A DNA stretch of 64,000 nt from Marinobacter litoralis (GCF_003336705.1 NZ_QMDL01000001.1:744001-808000), one strand, 5' to 3'; positions 46,216 to 56,894 are shown, counted from the stretch's first letter. Translations and numbers: made by a program. The notes: a model not told the origin generated them from the sequence alone.

Positions 46216-48660
46216 TTGTCCAGAAACACCCAGTTCAGCCCGAAAGCTGAAAGATCTCTACTTTGCCCAGCGGGCGTGTTCGCATTTAGTTGCGGCGTTA
46301 TCTTACTGTATCGGTTCTCGGTTTTGCCACCTTATCCGTGGTTGTTTTCATCCCTATTTGCAATACCGCTGCTTTTGAAGCTGAAAACAGCCCGTTTTCG
46401 TGTGGTTGTTCTTGCTGTCCTTTGGCTTGCGGTTGGTTTGGGTTGGGCTACCTGGAACGCCGACACTCGTCTAGAGAAACAGCTTACACCTCTGGAGGAA
46501 GGGGTTCCATTAACCGTCTTCGGATATGTCTGCGACCTACCTCAGCCCGGAAACTTTAACAGCGTTCGATTCAACTTTTGCGTGAACGGTTGGCCGGAAG
46601 CCCCTGATTCCGTGGAAGACGGTGCGCGCCCGGACAAGATTCGCCTGGCTTGGTACGGCTCTGGCGAGAAGGTATTGCCGATAGGATCAATCGCGCTGCA
46701 GGCGGTTCTCAAACGACCGCACGGAAGCCTCAATAATGTTGGTTTCCGGTACGAGGATTGGTTGTTCAGGCAGGGGGTGAACGCAACGGGAAGTGTCCGG
46801 GAAGTCGCTGAATTGCCGGGTGCTTCCTGTGGATTGGCTTGCACCTATCACGCGTGGCACAGGGAAATGGCCTCCACTGTTGAACGCTTTTTTGGTGATG
46901 CAGAACACTACGCTTTAATCGCCTCTTTGCTGATTGGTAATCGTGGGCACCTGTCTGCAGATCACTGGCAGATTCTTAAGGCAACCGGCACGATTCATTT
47001 GGTCGCGATTTCCGGATTGCATTTGGGCTTGGTGGCGCTGATTTCCGGGTTGGTGATTCGTCGTTTTTTGCTGATGTTACCACCGGGATCTATCTCGGAA
47101 AGTGCCATTCGTAGCACCGTCTATTTTGCAGTGCTGATCGCGTGCTTGTTTTATGCCTTGTTGGCGGGAATGACAGTACCCACTCGACGAGCGTTGATCA
47201 TGGTAGTGGTTGGCGGGTGGTTTCTTCTTAAAGCTCGGGAGGTCAGTCCCTGGTGGCCGTTCGTGATTGCCATGGCAGGCGTACTGTTACTCGATCCCTT
47301 CGCGCCCCTTGATCAGGGCTTTTGGTTGTCTTTTTCCGCAGTTGCACTGCTCATTTGGGTGTTCGCCAATCGTTTGGCAGGTATGGGCTGGCTTTCAGGG
47401 TTGTTGCTGGCCCAGTGTGCGGTGTTTGTCGGGCTATGGCCGGTTCTCCAGTCTTTTGACCAAACTCAGCCCTTAGCGGGTGTGCTGGCAAACCTGGTTG
47501 CCATTCCCTGGGTGTCGTTTGTGGTGATGCCGGTGTTATTCGCCGGAACCGTGTTGGTAATGGTGAGTGGTGGTTTCTTAACCGTTCATGTGATCCAGAT
47601 CTTCGATGCCGCGCTTGGCATGCTATGGGCGTTGCTTCAGGGGGTGGCGGCTTTGCCGGTAGAACCACTGCCAAGCGCTTCGCAAACCGTATTGGTGGTT
47701 TTCGCGGTTGTTGCTTTGCTGTTGCTACGTTTTCCGAGCCGGTCGTTCCGGGCACTGAGTGTAACGGCTGTCCTGGCTTGGTTGGGGGTAGGCTGGCTGA
47801 ATAACCCCGAGCCCGAGAATAGGTCCGTGGACCCACCCGAAGTTCACATTTGGGATGTCGGGCAGGGATTATCGGTATTGGTCCGTTCGGGAAAACAAGT
47901 CTTGTTGTATGACACGGGGCCCGAAGTGAAAGGCGTTTATTCTGCTGCCGAGTCGGTTTTGCTGCCGAACCTGAAGGCGCTTGGTGTGAATCGAATCGAT
48001 CATCTTGTGGTGAGTCATGGTGATAGTGATCATTCGGGCGGGTTGGATCGGTTGCTGGACGAATTCTCCGTAGGAGTGATCACAACAGGCGAACCTGAAG
48101 TGGTTCAAAATAAACTGGAGGGCCAACCTGTTACGCCAATTCAGCTGTGCCCGCGTCTACCGCAGATGCTGGGATCGTTGCAGTTAAATTTCTGGCGAAG
48201 CCGGTTGCCGCGGTCGGGAAATGATGCCTCTTGTGTGCTGAGGCTGTTTCATCGCGAGTCTGGAGCGGATGTGCTTCTTGCCGGCGATATTGGTCATGAA
48301 GTGGAAGCGGAAATGTTGGCTGACCCCGGGCTGACTTGGTTGTTGGCGTTTACGGGGCACCGAATTCTGGTAGCGCCGCATCATGGCAGCAAAACATCGT
48401 CTTCGATGCAATGGGTGTCGGCAGTTAAGCCGAATCGGGTTATTTATACCGCGGGATATCGGCATCGTTACGGCCATCCGCATCAAAGTGTTGTCAGTCG
48501 GTACGAGCAAGTGGGCGCGATTCCTTTGAATACTGCGTGTTCAGGGCAGGTGTCCGTGCGTTTTGCCGCCGAGGGCCCGAAGATCATTGAATCAACGCAG
48601 CACGCACCGTTCTGGATTGCCGGCCCAGGCCTTACCCGGGATCAATGTAAAATACCGTGA
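46216..48660 (+). CDS. comEC: DNA internalisation competence protein ComEC/Rec2
   Basis: An inner-membrane channel for single-stranded DNA uptake, about 814 residues. An N-terminal soluble domain (about 50-200), the competence membrane domain with about ten helices (GTIHLVAISGLHLGLVALI near 265, MTVPTRRALIMV), and a C-terminal metallo-beta-lactamase domain (VSHGDSDHSGGLDRLL near 600, VAPHHGSKTSSS) appear in order. I prefer TTG 46216, 6 nt after GGAGGA, over the TTG at 46198. The intact gene suggests capacity for DNA uptake, but no other competence genes are in the window. Confidence 0.93.
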   Translation: MSRNTQFSPKAERSLLCPAGVFAFSCGVILLYRFSVLPPYPWLFSSLFAIPLLLKLKTARFRVVVLAVLWLAVGLGWATWNADTRLEKQLTPLEEGVPLTVFGYVCDLPQPGNFNSVRFNFCVNGWPEAPDSVEDGARPDKIRLAWYGSGEKVLPIGSIALQAVLKRPHGSLNNVGFRYEDWLFRQGVNATGSVREVAELPGASCGLACTYHAWHREMASTVERFFGDAEHYALIASLLIGNRGHLSADHWQILKATGTIHLVAISGLHLGLVALISGLVIRRFLLMLPPGSISESAIRSTVYFAVLIACLFYALLAGMTVPTRRALIMVVVGGWFLLKAREVSPWWPFVIAMAGVLLLDPFAPLDQGFWLSFSAVALLIWVFANRLAGMGWLSGLLLAQCAVFVGLWPVLQSFDQTQPLAGVLANLVAIPWVSFVVMPVLFAGTVLVMVSGGFLTVHVIQIFDAALGMLWALLQGVAALPVEPLPSASQTVLVVFAVVALLLLRFPSRSFRALSVTAVLAWLGVGWLNNPEPENRSVDPPEVHIWDVGQGLSVLVRSGKQVLLYDTGPEVKGVYSAAESVLLPNLKALGVNRIDHLVVSHGDSDHSGGLDRLLDEFSVGVITTGEPEVVQNKLEGQPVTPIQLCPRLPQMLGSLQLNFWRSRLPRSGNDASCVLRLFHRESGADVLLAGDIGHEVEAEMLADPGLTWLLAFTGHRILVAPHHGSKTSSSMQWVSAVKPNRVIYTAGYRHRYGHPHQSVVSRYEQVGAIPLNTACSGQVSVRFAAEGPKIIESTQHAPFWIAGPGLTRDQCKIP

Positions 48661-48732
48661 CATTGCAGGTGTGGCCTGCACCGGCAGCTATGCTAAAGTA
48701 GCGCGGCTTGTCATTAATCAGGGAGATCAAGC

Positions 48733-49359
48733 GTGTTTGAGCTGTTGAAAGCTGGTGGCATCCTGATGGTGCCTATTGTTGCCTGTTCCATTTTAGCGCT
48801 TGCGATTATTTTGGAGCGTTTCTGGTCGTTGCGTGCTTCCCGCGTGGCACCTTCCCAATCGCTTAACGAACTTTGGCGCTGGATTAAAAAGAAAGAGCTG
48901 AATGGGCGGAAGCTTAAGGCTCTGCAGGGCTCGTCCCCCATGGGCAGAGTGCTGGCAAGCGGCCTCATGAACGCTAAACATGGTCGCGAGATCATGAAAG
49001 AAAGCATTGAGCACGAAGCGAGTCAGGTTATTCACGAGCTCGAACGTTTCCTTAACCCGTTGGGAACCGTCGCAACCATTACCCCGCTGCTCGGTTTGTT
49101 GGGCACCGTCATTGGTATGATCAAGGTGTTTGCCGAAATTCAGCTGGCAGGCGTTGGCAACGCCGGCAACCTTGCCGGTGGCATTTCGGAAGCCCTGATT
49201 ACTACTGCATCCGGGTTGAGCGTAGCTATCCCGGCGCTGATTGCCCATCGCTATTTTATTCGCCGGGTTGATGAGTTGGTGGTCAATATGGAGCAAGAAG
49301 CCATTAAGTTGGTTGAAGTGGTTCATGGTGATCGCGAAATCGACGTGGAAGGAGCCTGA
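48733..49359 (+). CDS. ExbB/TolQ/MotA proton-channel family protein
   Basis: A 208-residue inner-membrane protein of the ExbB/TolQ family with three membrane helices (about 8-27, 110-140, 155-178). The conserved central region is LNPLGTVATITPLLGLLGTVIGMIKVF, followed by ISEALITTASGLSVAIPALIAHRYF. It starts with GTG. With the ExbD-like gene 5 bp on, it forms a proton-driven stator pair, placed in the comEC-lpxK envelope cluster as in Pseudomonas. There is no TonB or TolA in the window. Confidence 0.93.
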   Translation: MFELLKAGGILMVPIVACSILALAIILERFWSLRASRVAPSQSLNELWRWIKKKELNGRKLKALQGSSPMGRVLASGLMNAKHGREIMKESIEHEASQVIHELERFLNPLGTVATITPLLGLLGTVIGMIKVFAEIQLAGVGNAGNLAGGISEALITTASGLSVAIPALIAHRYFIRRVDELVVNMEQEAIKLVEVVHGDREIDVEGA

Positions 49360-49364
49360 ACACC

Positions 49365-49790
49365 GTGAAGTTCAAGCGCCAGAGAAGCCAGGAAGTCGGG
49401 GTAGACCTGACGCCACTGATTGACGTGGTGTTCCTGCTGCTGATTTTCTTTATGGTTTCGACTACGTTCACTCGGGAAAGTCATCTTGAGGTCGAGCTGC
49501 CCGAAGCCAGTGGAGATCCTGCAGAGCCGGCTGAAGTGCGTCAGATCGACGTAGTCATTAATGCCGAGGGGCAATACATCCTGAACGATAAGACGTTGGT
49601 CAACAATCGCAGGGAGACTCTGGAAAGAGGTGTCAGCGAATTGGCTGAAGGGGATAACAGCTTGCCTTATATTATTACTGCAGACGCTCGTACACCTCAT
49701 GAGTTTGTTGTTCGTGCGATGGATGTAGCCGGCCGGTTGGGTTTCTCCAAACTGAGCATCACCACCGAGCGGGAGGCTGAGTCTCAGTGA
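49365..49790 (+). CDS. ExbD/TolR family biopolymer transport protein
   Basis: A 141-residue protein with a short cytoplasmic start, one membrane helix with the proton-path aspartate in VDLTPLIDVVFLLLIFFMV (near residue 20), and a periplasmic domain ending RLGFSKLSITTE. It is the partner of the preceding ExbB-like gene and overlaps msbA by 4 bp, so synthesis is coupled to lipid A flipping. The physiological cargo is unknown. Confidence 0.93.
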   Translation: MKFKRQRSQEVGVDLTPLIDVVFLLLIFFMVSTTFTRESHLEVELPEASGDPAEPAEVRQIDVVINAEGQYILNDKTLVNNRRETLERGVSELAEGDNSLPYIITADARTPHEFVVRAMDVAGRLGFSKLSITTEREAESQ

Positions 49791-51559
49791 GCAGCTCAAT
49801 TCCCGAACCTCTTAAAACACCGCCTACGGGCAGCTGGGCAACCTACAAGCGCTTGCTGACTTATGTGAAGCCCTTCTGGTTGGCCTTTTCATTAGCCGTT
49901 GTGGGTAATGTGCTTTACGCTGCAGCGTCCACGGGCATGGCCGCTGCCATGGAGTACGTCATCACCGCGATCGAGAACCCGACTTCGCAGAATCGTGTGA
50001 TGTTGACCGCCTTGATTGTTGGGGTGTTTGCCCTTCGTGGGTTGGGCACCTTTTTCAGTCAGTACTTCATCAGTTACGTTGGCCGTAACGTGATTAACGC
50101 TCTGCGTAACGATGTGTTTGATCGAATGATGACACTGCCGTCTCGTTATTTCGACGAAAATGCCGCTGGCCGGTTAGTGTCAAAATTAACGTTCAACGTT
50201 GAGCAGGTGGCCGAAGCTGCGACCAACGCGATCACCATCACCTTGCGAGAAGGCCTGACCATCGTCGGTTTGCTCGGCTTCATGATCTACACCAACTGGA
50301 AACTCACGCTGGTCTTCCTGACGGTTGGGCCGGTAATTGGCTTTGTTGTCAGCTATGCCAGTAAGCGGTTTCGCAAGATCAGCAAGCGAATCCAGGGTTC
50401 GATGGGAGATATCACCCATGTGGCGACGGAATCGATTTCCGGATATCGCGTGGTTCGTACCTTCGGTGGTGCCGACTACGAAAGGGATCGCTTTCGACAG
50501 GTCAGTGCACGCAACCTGAAACAAAGTTTGAAAATGGCTTCCACGCAGGCCATCAGTGTTCCGGTGATTCAGGTGCTGGTTGCCATTGCAATCGCAGCAC
50601 TGGTCTGGACTATGCTCGCCCCTGAAATCCGCGGTGAAATGACGACCGGTCAGTTAATAGCGTTCATTACCGCCGCTACCACCATGGCGAAGCCCATTCG
50701 CCAGGTTACGTCTATCCATTCCAAAATCCAGAAAGGTGTTGCGGCAGCCTACGACGTGTTCGAAACCATGGACGAGAAGCCGGAAAAGGATGGCGGCACC
50801 CATGCTCCTGATCGTGTAGAAGGGCGTATCGAATTTGATCAGGTATCGTTTCGTTACCGCGATCAGCTCGATAATGTTCTGGACCAGATTTCGATCGATT
50901 TACCGGCGGGCCAGAGTGTCGCTTTGGTGGGGCGCTCAGGGAGTGGTAAGTCCACTTTGGTCAGTCTGTTACCGCGGTTTTACGACTTCACCGGGGGAGA
51001 CATCCGGGTTGATGGACGTTCGTTGATGGACTTCTCTCTCGAATCGCTGCGTGCCCAAATCGCTTTGGTGACCCAGAATGTGGTGTTGTTCAACGACACC
51101 ATTGCAGCGAACATCGCCTATGGCGCGCTGCGGGATTGCAGCCGGGAAGAGATCCGCGAGGCCGCGGCTAAGGCTCATGCGCTAGAGTTTATTGATCGTA
51201 TGCCTGAAGGTCTGGATACCGTGATCGGTGACAACGGGGTGATGTTGTCGGGCGGCCAAAGGCAACGGTTGGCTATTGCCCGGGCATTGCTTAAAAATGC
51301 GCCTATTTTGATATTGGATGAAGCCACATCGGCTTTGGACACCGAATCCGAACGCCATATTCAGCAGGCGCTCGAAACCGTTATGCAGGGGCGTACTACG
51401 TTGGTGATTGCGCACCGGCTTTCAACCATCGAAAAGGCTGACCGGATATTGGTGATGGACAACGGTCGCATCGTTGAATCTGGAACCCATGATGAATTGT
51501 TGGCCGCGGGCGGTGCCTATGCGCAACTGCACCAGGTGCAGTTCAGCGAGCATGCATGA
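49787..51559 (+). CDS. msbA: Lipid A export ATP-binding/permease protein MsbA
   Basis: A 590-residue ABC half-transporter that flips lipid A-core across the inner membrane. Six helices (residues about 25-320) precede the ATPase domain with Walker A VGRSGSGKSTLV near 385, Q-loop LVTQNVVLFNDTIAANIAYG, signature LSGGQRQRLAIARAL, and Walker B ILILDEATSALD. Closest in form to MsbA, and the flanking lpxK and kdsB agree. Overlaps exbD and lpxK by 4 bp each. Confidence 0.97.
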   Translation: MSSSIPEPLKTPPTGSWATYKRLLTYVKPFWLAFSLAVVGNVLYAAASTGMAAAMEYVITAIENPTSQNRVMLTALIVGVFALRGLGTFFSQYFISYVGRNVINALRNDVFDRMMTLPSRYFDENAAGRLVSKLTFNVEQVAEAATNAITITLREGLTIVGLLGFMIYTNWKLTLVFLTVGPVIGFVVSYASKRFRKISKRIQGSMGDITHVATESISGYRVVRTFGGADYERDRFRQVSARNLKQSLKMASTQAISVPVIQVLVAIAIAALVWTMLAPEIRGEMTTGQLIAFITAATTMAKPIRQVTSIHSKIQKGVAAAYDVFETMDEKPEKDGGTHAPDRVEGRIEFDQVSFRYRDQLDNVLDQISIDLPAGQSVALVGRSGSGKSTLVSLLPRFYDFTGGDIRVDGRSLMDFSLESLRAQIALVTQNVVLFNDTIAANIAYGALRDCSREEIREAAAKAHALEFIDRMPEGLDTVIGDNGVMLSGGQRQRLAIARALLKNAPILILDEATSALDTESERHIQQALETVMQGRTTLVIAHRLSTIEKADRILVMDNGRIVESGTHDELLAAGGAYAQLHQVQFSEHA

Positions 51560-52614
51560 GTAATGTAATTGATCGATTATGGTACGGCGAAAAGCGCCCT
51601 TTGAGCGTTTTGGCACCGTTCGCTTGGCTATACCGTGCAATATCGGAATCCAAGCGCCGACAGGCGTGGCAGGCTCACACTGAAAGTTTGCCGGTGCCGG
51701 TGGTTGTAGTGGGTAACATTACGGTCGGCGGTACGGGTAAGTCGCCGTTAACGGCTCGATTGGTGGAATGCATACGCCAGCAGGGTTGGCGGCCGGTTAT
51801 CTTGAGCCGGGGCTATGGCGGTAAGAGTGATAACTACCCGTTACTGGTGAAGGAGGGGACTCCTGCAGGCGTTTGTGGTGACGAACCCCTTATGTTGTCC
51901 TTGGCAACGGGTTGCCCGGTGGTCGTGGATCCTCAGCGTGTTCGCGGAGCGCGTTGGGCCTTGGAGCAGGATCTGGGCAATGTGTTGATTTGCGATGACG
52001 GCCTTCAGCATTACCGCCTACCCCGAGATATAGAGTTAGCCGTGTTTGATGCTCAGCGAGGCATCGGGAATGGCGCTATTCTGCCAGTGGGGCCTTTGAG
52101 AGAGCCCGTTGACCGGCTGAATTCCGTCGATTTCGTGATACTCAATGGAGGCGAATTTCCGGTATCCGGCCAACGGATCGAAGAATTTGCCGGCACCGAA
52201 CACGCAAACATTCATGCTATGTCCTTGCGACCGGCTTCGCTCGTTAATATCAACTCCGGGGAAACCCGATCGCCGGATGCCCTTAACGGGAAGCCCGTGC
52301 GCGGAGTTGCAGGCATTGGTAACCCGGGTCGTTTCTTCGACACTCTGCGACAGTTGGGAGCGCACGTGCAAGAAGAAGCGTTTCCGGATCATCATCGGTT
52401 CCGCCCTGAAGACCTGGCTTCAGGGGCTGGAGAATGGTTAGTGATGACCGCAAAAGACGCAGTGAAATGTCGCGGCTTTGCCCCCGATAACGCTTGGGTC
52501 TTGACCGTTGATGCCTGCTTGTCTGAACCTTTTGAACAACGCTTTCTGGAACGGCTCAACGAATGCGCTGAGCAGTTACAGTCTCAAATGACCGAGAGAT
52601 CAAATCATGGATAA
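51556..52614 (+). CDS. lpxK: Tetraacyldisaccharide 4'-kinase LpxK
   Basis: A 352-residue membrane-associated P-loop kinase, phosphorylating the 4' position in lipid A synthesis. The atypical Walker [18 protein letters not shown] near residue 55, [17 protein letters not shown] region (here [14 protein letters not shown]), and the LpxK C-terminal part ([12 protein letters not shown]) are present. Start overlaps msbA by 4 bp and the stop overlaps the Trm112-like gene by 8 bp. Confidence 0.97.
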   Translation: MSNVIDRLWYGEKRPLSVLAPFAWLYRAISESKRRQAWQAHTESLPVPVVVVGNITVGGTGKSPLTARLVECIRQQGWRPVILSRGYGGKSDNYPLLVKEGTPAGVCGDEPLMLSLATGCPVVVDPQRVRGARWALEQDLGNVLICDDGLQHYRLPRDIELAVFDAQRGIGNGAILPVGPLREPVDRLNSVDFVILNGGEFPVSGQRIEEFAGTEHANIHAMSLRPASLVNINSGETRSPDALNGKPVRGVAGIGNPGRFFDTLRQLGAHVQEEAFPDHHRFRPEDLASGAGEWLVMTAKDAVKCRGFAPDNAWVLTVDACLSEPFEQRFLERLNECAEQLQSQMTERSNHG

Positions 52615-52795
52615 GAAACTTCTGTCTATGCTGGCATGCCCAGTGTGCAAGGGCGAGCTTAAACTGAACGACGATCGCACGGAACTCGTGTGTTACCAGG
52701 ACGCCATGGCGTTTCCCATTCGGGAAGGGATCCCCGTCATGATCGCCGTAGAGGCGCGCACTCTGAGCACAGACGAGCGTCTGGACAAGCACTGA
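52607..52795 (+). CDS. Trm112 family protein (YcaR-like)
   Basis: A 62-residue zinc-ribbon-like protein. The first cysteine pair (CPVC) is at residues 11-14 in [14 protein letters not shown], and the second half ([20 protein letters not shown]) retains one cysteine rather than two, so zinc binding may be lost. It sits between lpxK and kdsB as ycaR does in E. coli. Trm112 proteins activate methyltransferases in other lineages; the role here is not established. Confidence 0.92.
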   Translation: MDKKLLSMLACPVCKGELKLNDDRTELVCYQDAMAFPIREGIPVMIAVEARTLSTDERLDKH

Positions 52796-52820
52796 GTTAA
52801 CCGCAAGCAGGATTGTCTGT

Positions 52821-53606
52821 ATGTCTTTTACTGTCGTGATTCCCGCCCGCTATGCGTCCAGCCGATTGCCGGGCAAGCCGTTGGCGATGATTGCCGGCAA
52901 GCCCATGATTCAGCATGTTCATGAACGTGCTCAGGAAAGCCGGGCGGGCCGTGTCGTGGTTGCGACCGACGATGCACGTATCGAAGAAGCTTGCCTCGCG
53001 TTCGGGGCTGAAGTGGTTATGACCTCACCGAATCACGCCAGTGGTACGGACCGGCTCGAAGAAGTGGCTCGCAAACTGGAACTTGAGCCCGAGTACCGGG
53101 TTGTGAATGTTCAGGGCGATGAGCCATTGTTGCCGCCGGCTTTGATTAATCAGGTGGCTGACAATCTGGAACGTTATCCCGAGGTGGCGATCTCGACCTT
53201 GTGTGAGCGCATTCATGACGCTCATCAGGTATTTAACCCAAACGTAGTTAAAGTGGTGTTTGATGCTCGGGGCATCGCCCATTATTTCAGCCGTGCGCCG
53301 ATTCCCTGGGCTCGTGACGCCTGGCCTCAAAATGCCAGTTCCGTAGAGGTCGACCTGCCGGATGGAATCGGGTACTTCCGCCACATTGGAATCTACGGTT
53401 ACCGAGCCAGTGTTCTGAGCGACTTTGTTAGTTGGGCTCCGGCGCCAACGGAACAAGTAGAAGCTTTGGAGCAGTTACGGGCGCTTTATAACGGAGCCAG
53501 CATTCATGTGGATGTTGCAGAGCGGCCTCCTGCGCCTGGAGTGGATACGGAAGAAGATTTAGAGCGAATCAGAAAGTTGATGGAAGCCGGAGGGCGTGAT
53601 GTCTGA
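52821..53606 (+). CDS. kdsB: CMP-KDO synthetase KdsB
   Basis: A 261-residue cytidylyltransferase that makes CMP-KDO for LPS inner core. Motifs: [51 protein letters not shown] and [12 protein letters not shown] near residue 97. Complete. It starts 25 bp after the Trm112-like gene and overlaps the phosphatase gene by 8 bp. Confidence 0.97.
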   Translation: MSFTVVIPARYASSRLPGKPLAMIAGKPMIQHVHERAQESRAGRVVVATDDARIEEACLAFGAEVVMTSPNHASGTDRLEEVARKLELEPEYRVVNVQGDEPLLPPALINQVADNLERYPEVAISTLCERIHDAHQVFNPNVVKVVFDARGIAHYFSRAPIPWARDAWPQNASSVEVDLPDGIGYFRHIGIYGYRASVLSDFVSWAPAPTEQVEALEQLRALYNGASIHVDVAERPPAPGVDTEEDLERIRKLMEAGGRDV

Positions 53607-54078
53607 ATCCGTTCGGGTTCTTTTTGTCTGTTTGGGAAATATTTGTCGTTCGCCCAGTGCAGAAGGCGTGTTTCGCCAGCTCGTCAACAAGCAAGGTATG
53701 ACAGACAAAGTATTTATCGATTCGTGCGGTACCGCAGATTGGCACACCGGGAAGTCGCCTGATTCCAGGTCTATCGAGGCGGCTGGGCGCAGAGGAATTG
53801 ATCTTTCTGATCTCAAGGCTCGTCAGATCCAGCCGAATGACCTCGATACTTTTGATTATGTATTGGTGATGGATCGCTCGAATCTGGCTGATGTGCGAGA
53901 TATTTGGCGCCAAAACGGCGGTACTGAGCCACAATTGTTCCTTGAATTTGGTCGGTCCGACGAAGTGGAAGTGCCGGATCCTTATTACGGTGGCGATCAG
54001 GGCTTTGAGCATGTTCTGGATTTGATCCAAGAGGCCAGTGAAGGGTTGCTGGATCACATTCGAGGAAGGTTGGCTTGA
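53599..54078 (+). CDS. Low-molecular-weight protein tyrosine phosphatase
   Basis: About 159 residues with the P-loop [17 protein letters not shown] near residues 8-24 (catalytic cysteine and arginine in CLGNICR) and the general acid in VPDPYYGG near 130. This is the acid-phosphatase-like LMW-PTP family, often opposing a tyrosine kinase for exopolysaccharide control; no such kinase is in the window. ATG 53599 is used; a GTG one codon earlier is also in frame. Overlaps kdsB (8 bp) and murB (4 bp). Confidence 0.93.
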   Translation: MSESVRVLFVCLGNICRSPSAEGVFRQLVNKQGMTDKVFIDSCGTADWHTGKSPDSRSIEAAGRRGIDLSDLKARQIQPNDLDTFDYVLVMDRSNLADVRDIWRQNGGTEPQLFLEFGRSDEVEVPDPYYGGDQGFEHVLDLIQEASEGLLDHIRGRLA

Positions 54079-55106
54079 GCTACGGGCTGCATATCCGCGA
54101 ACAGGTCAGCTTGAAAGACCTGAACACCATGGCGATTGATGTCAACGCCAAACAATTTGTGGATATCGAAAATGCCGACCAACTGGTTGAGGCGCTCGAC
54201 ATCGCTGCCGAGAGACAGCTGGAAACGCTGGTGTTGGGCGGTGGCAGTAACCTGGTCTTTGCCGGTGACTTTGACGGGCTGGTTCTGCACATAGCGATAC
54301 GAGGCAGGCGCTGGGAGAAGATAGACGGTGATTCGGCAGTGCTGGCGTTGTCTGCAGGGGAAATCTGGCACGATGCAGTGCTTTACGCAGCTCGCTCCGG
54401 TTATCGCGGAATTGAAAATCTCGCGTTAATTCCCGGAACGGCGGGGGCTGCGCCGGTTCAGAACATTGGCGCCTACGGCGTGGAGCTGTGCGATACCCTT
54501 GAGAGCGTGACCGCGTTGGATTGTGTTTCCCGGAAGGTGGTTACGTTGGACACTGAGGCGTGTCAGTTCGCCTACCGGGACAGCTTTTTCAAGCGCAATC
54601 CGGGGCGTTATATCATTCTGGAGATTCGCCTGCGCTTGTCTCGTTCGGCTCCCCTTAAACTCGGTTATCGCGACCTTCAGGATTATCTCGGAGATACCGA
54701 AAGTATAGAGCTTACGCCTCTGGAAGTGGCTGAAGCGGTCATGGCCGTGCGCCGAAGAAAATTACCCGACCCAGACACCCTGCCCAATACCGGAAGTTTT
54801 TTTAAGAACCCGGTTATCGGCCAAGCGCAGTTTGAGCGTTTGCAAAAGTCTTTTCCGGATGTGGTGTTTTATCCACTTGCCGATGGCGTGAAATTGGCGG
54901 CTGCCTGGTTGATTGATCAGGCCGGCTGGAAAGGTTTCCGTAACGCCCGAGTGGGCATCCATAATCGACAGGCGCTGGTGCTGATTAACCACTCCCATGG
55001 CAATGGCGCGGATGTATTAGCGTTAGCCGAGGAAGTGAGGGGGTCGGTGCAGAAAAAATTCGGGGTAGGGCTGGAAGTAGAGCCTGGTATCGTCGGCTCT
55101 TACTAA
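54075..55106 (+). CDS. murB: UDP-N-acetylenolpyruvoylglucosamine reductase MurB
   Basis: A 343-residue FAD enzyme making UDP-MurNAc for peptidoglycan. It has the FAD motif LVLGGGSNLVF near residue 57, IPGTAGAAPVQNIGAYG, a catalytic serine in NTGSFFKNPV, and the C-terminal glutamate in EVEPGIVGSY. Type I (E. coli-like) length. The start is TTG at 54075, after GAGGAAGG. Last gene of the envelope run; a hairpin terminator follows. Confidence 0.96.
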   Translation: MSYGLHIREQVSLKDLNTMAIDVNAKQFVDIENADQLVEALDIAAERQLETLVLGGGSNLVFAGDFDGLVLHIAIRGRRWEKIDGDSAVLALSAGEIWHDAVLYAARSGYRGIENLALIPGTAGAAPVQNIGAYGVELCDTLESVTALDCVSRKVVTLDTEACQFAYRDSFFKRNPGRYIILEIRLRLSRSAPLKLGYRDLQDYLGDTESIELTPLEVAEAVMAVRRRKLPDPDTLPNTGSFFKNPVIGQAQFERLQKSFPDVVFYPLADGVKLAAAWLIDQAGWKGFRNARVGIHNRQALVLINHSHGNGADVLALAEEVRGSVQKKFGVGLEVEPGIVGSY

Positions 55107-55120
55107 ACCGATGTAGATCA

Positions 55121-55149
55121 TTCCGGGCAGCCTCTCGGGCTGCCCGGAA
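55121..55149. terminator. Terminator between murB and proS
   Basis: A 12-bp stem (55121-55132 with 55138-55149, loop TCTCG), GC-rich, followed by CTGTTTT on the plus strand. It is positioned between two convergent genes and can serve both. Confidence 0.8.
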
Positions 55150-55160
55150 CTGTTTTCGTC

Positions 55161-56894
55161 TTACAGGCCGGTTTTTGGCGAGGCCTTCATCAGCACAGGC
55201 AGTGCGTCTTCTACTGCAATATCCTGTTTATCTTCATCGCGGCGACCCTTGTACTCCAACGTGCCGGCATTCAGGCCGCGCTCGGAGATAACGAAGCGGT
55301 GCGGGATACCCATCAGCTCCATATCCGCGAACTTTACACCCGGGCGCATGTTGCGATCATCCAGCAGAACGTCATAGCCCGCTTCGCGAAGTTCGTTGTA
55401 AAGTTTTTCTCCGGCTTCGGCAACAGCCGGCGCTTTGTGCCCGTTCAGCAGCACAATCGCCACCTGGAACGGCGCAATCGCGTCGGGCCAGATGATGCCT
55501 TTGTCGTCATGGTTTTGCTCAATGGATGAGGCCACAATGCGGGAAACGCCAATGCCGTAGCAGCCCATTTCCATGACAACCGATTTGCCGTTTTCGTCCA
55601 GTACCGTGGCGTTCAGGGCCGAGCTGTATTTGTTGCCCAGCTTGAAGATGTGCCCAACTTCGATACCGCGACGAATCTCCAGCGTGCCGTTGCCGTCCGG
55701 GCTTGGGTCGCCTTCAACAACGTTCCGGATATCTTCAACGCGGCCAACCGCAACATCACGCTCCCAGTTGACGCCGGTCAGGTGGTAGTCGTCTTTGTTC
55801 GCGCCGCACACGAAGTCAGCCAGATGGGCCGCACTGCGATCAACGATGGTCGGGATCGGCAGGTTAACCGGACCAATGGAGCCGGCTTTGCAGCCAATGG
55901 CCTTCTCGATCTCTTCGTCGGTTGCCATGGTCAGTGGCTCGGCCACGCCTTGCAGGTTTTCGGCTTTGATTTCGTTTAGGGTGTGGTCGCCACGCACAAT
56001 GAGGGCAACCAGGCCGGACTCGCCATTCTCGTCAGCTTCGGCTTTCACGATCAGCGTTTTTACGCTGCGCTCAGCCGGCAGGCCCAAAAATTCAGAGACG
56101 GAATCAATCGTCTTCTGATCCGGCGTGTGCACTTCTTTCATGTCTTCGGTGGCCGCAGGACGATCACCAGCCGGGGCTACCGCTTCTGCTTTCTCGATGT
56201 TGGCGGCGTAGTCACCGCCGGTGCTGAATACGATGGCATCTTCACCGGAGGAAGCAAGTACATGGAATTCGTGAGAGCTGCTGCCGCCGATGGAGCCTGA
56301 GTCCGCCTGCACCGGGCGATAATCCAGCCCCAAGCGGTCAAAGATATTGCAGTAGGTCCGATGCATGAGCTGGTAGGTGTCGTCCAGCGATGCGGCATTA
56401 ATGTGGAAGGAGTAAGCGTCCTTCATGATGAATTCGCGGGCACGCATCACGCCAAAACGCGGGCGACGCTCGTCGCGGAACTTGGTTTGAATCTGATAGA
56501 AGTTGGCAGGCAATTCTTTGTAGCTTTTCAGCTCATTGCGCACCAGATCGGTAATGACTTCTTCGTGAGTAGGGCCAACGCAAAAATCACGGCCGTGTCG
56601 GTCGTGCAGGCGCAGCAATTCGCCGCCGTATTGTTCCCAGCGGCCAGACTCTTGCCAAAGCTCAGCCGGCTGAACCGCAGGCATGAGTACTTCCTGGGCT
56701 CCACTTTTGTCCATTTCTTCACGTACAATCCGTTCTACTTTACGCAAAGTTCGCAGGCCGAGTGGCAGCCATGAGTATAGGCCAGCGGCTAATTTACGGA
56801 TCATACCTGCACGTAACATCAGCTGATGGCTGATAATTTCCGCGTCAGCAGGGGTCTCTTTTTGGGTGGCAATCAGATAACGGCTAGCTCGCAT
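55161..56894 (-). CDS. proS: Prolyl-tRNA synthetase ProS
   Basis: A 577-residue class II synthetase of the bacterial type. Motif 2 region [24 protein letters not shown] near residue 140-165, an editing (INS) domain (about 225-405) with [13 protein letters not shown], motif 3 [13 protein letters not shown] near 445, and an anticodon-binding C-terminus. ATG 56894 begins the canonical [15 protein letters not shown]. Divergent from the TetR gene. Confidence 0.98.
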   Translation of the reverse strand: MRASRYLIATQKETPADAEIISHQLMLRAGMIRKLAAGLYSWLPLGLRTLRKVERIVREEMDKSGAQEVLMPAVQPAELWQESGRWEQYGGELLRLHDRHGRDFCVGPTHEEVITDLVRNELKSYKELPANFYQIQTKFRDERRPRFGVMRAREFIMKDAYSFHINAASLDDTYQLMHRTYCNIFDRLGLDYRPVQADSGSIGGSSSHEFHVLASSGEDAIVFSTGGDYAANIEKAEAVAPAGDRPAATEDMKEVHTPDQKTIDSVSEFLGLPAERSVKTLIVKAEADENGESGLVALIVRGDHTLNEIKAENLQGVAEPLTMATDEEIEKAIGCKAGSIGPVNLPIPTIVDRSAAHLADFVCGANKDDYHLTGVNWERDVAVGRVEDIRNVVEGDPSPDGNGTLEIRRGIEVGHIFKLGNKYSSALNATVLDENGKSVVMEMGCYGIGVSRIVASSIEQNHDDKGIIWPDAIAPFQVAIVLLNGHKAPAVAEAGEKLYNELREAGYDVLLDDRNMRPGVKFADMELMGIPHRFVISERGLNAGTLEYKGRRDEDKQDIAVEDALPVLMKASPKTGL

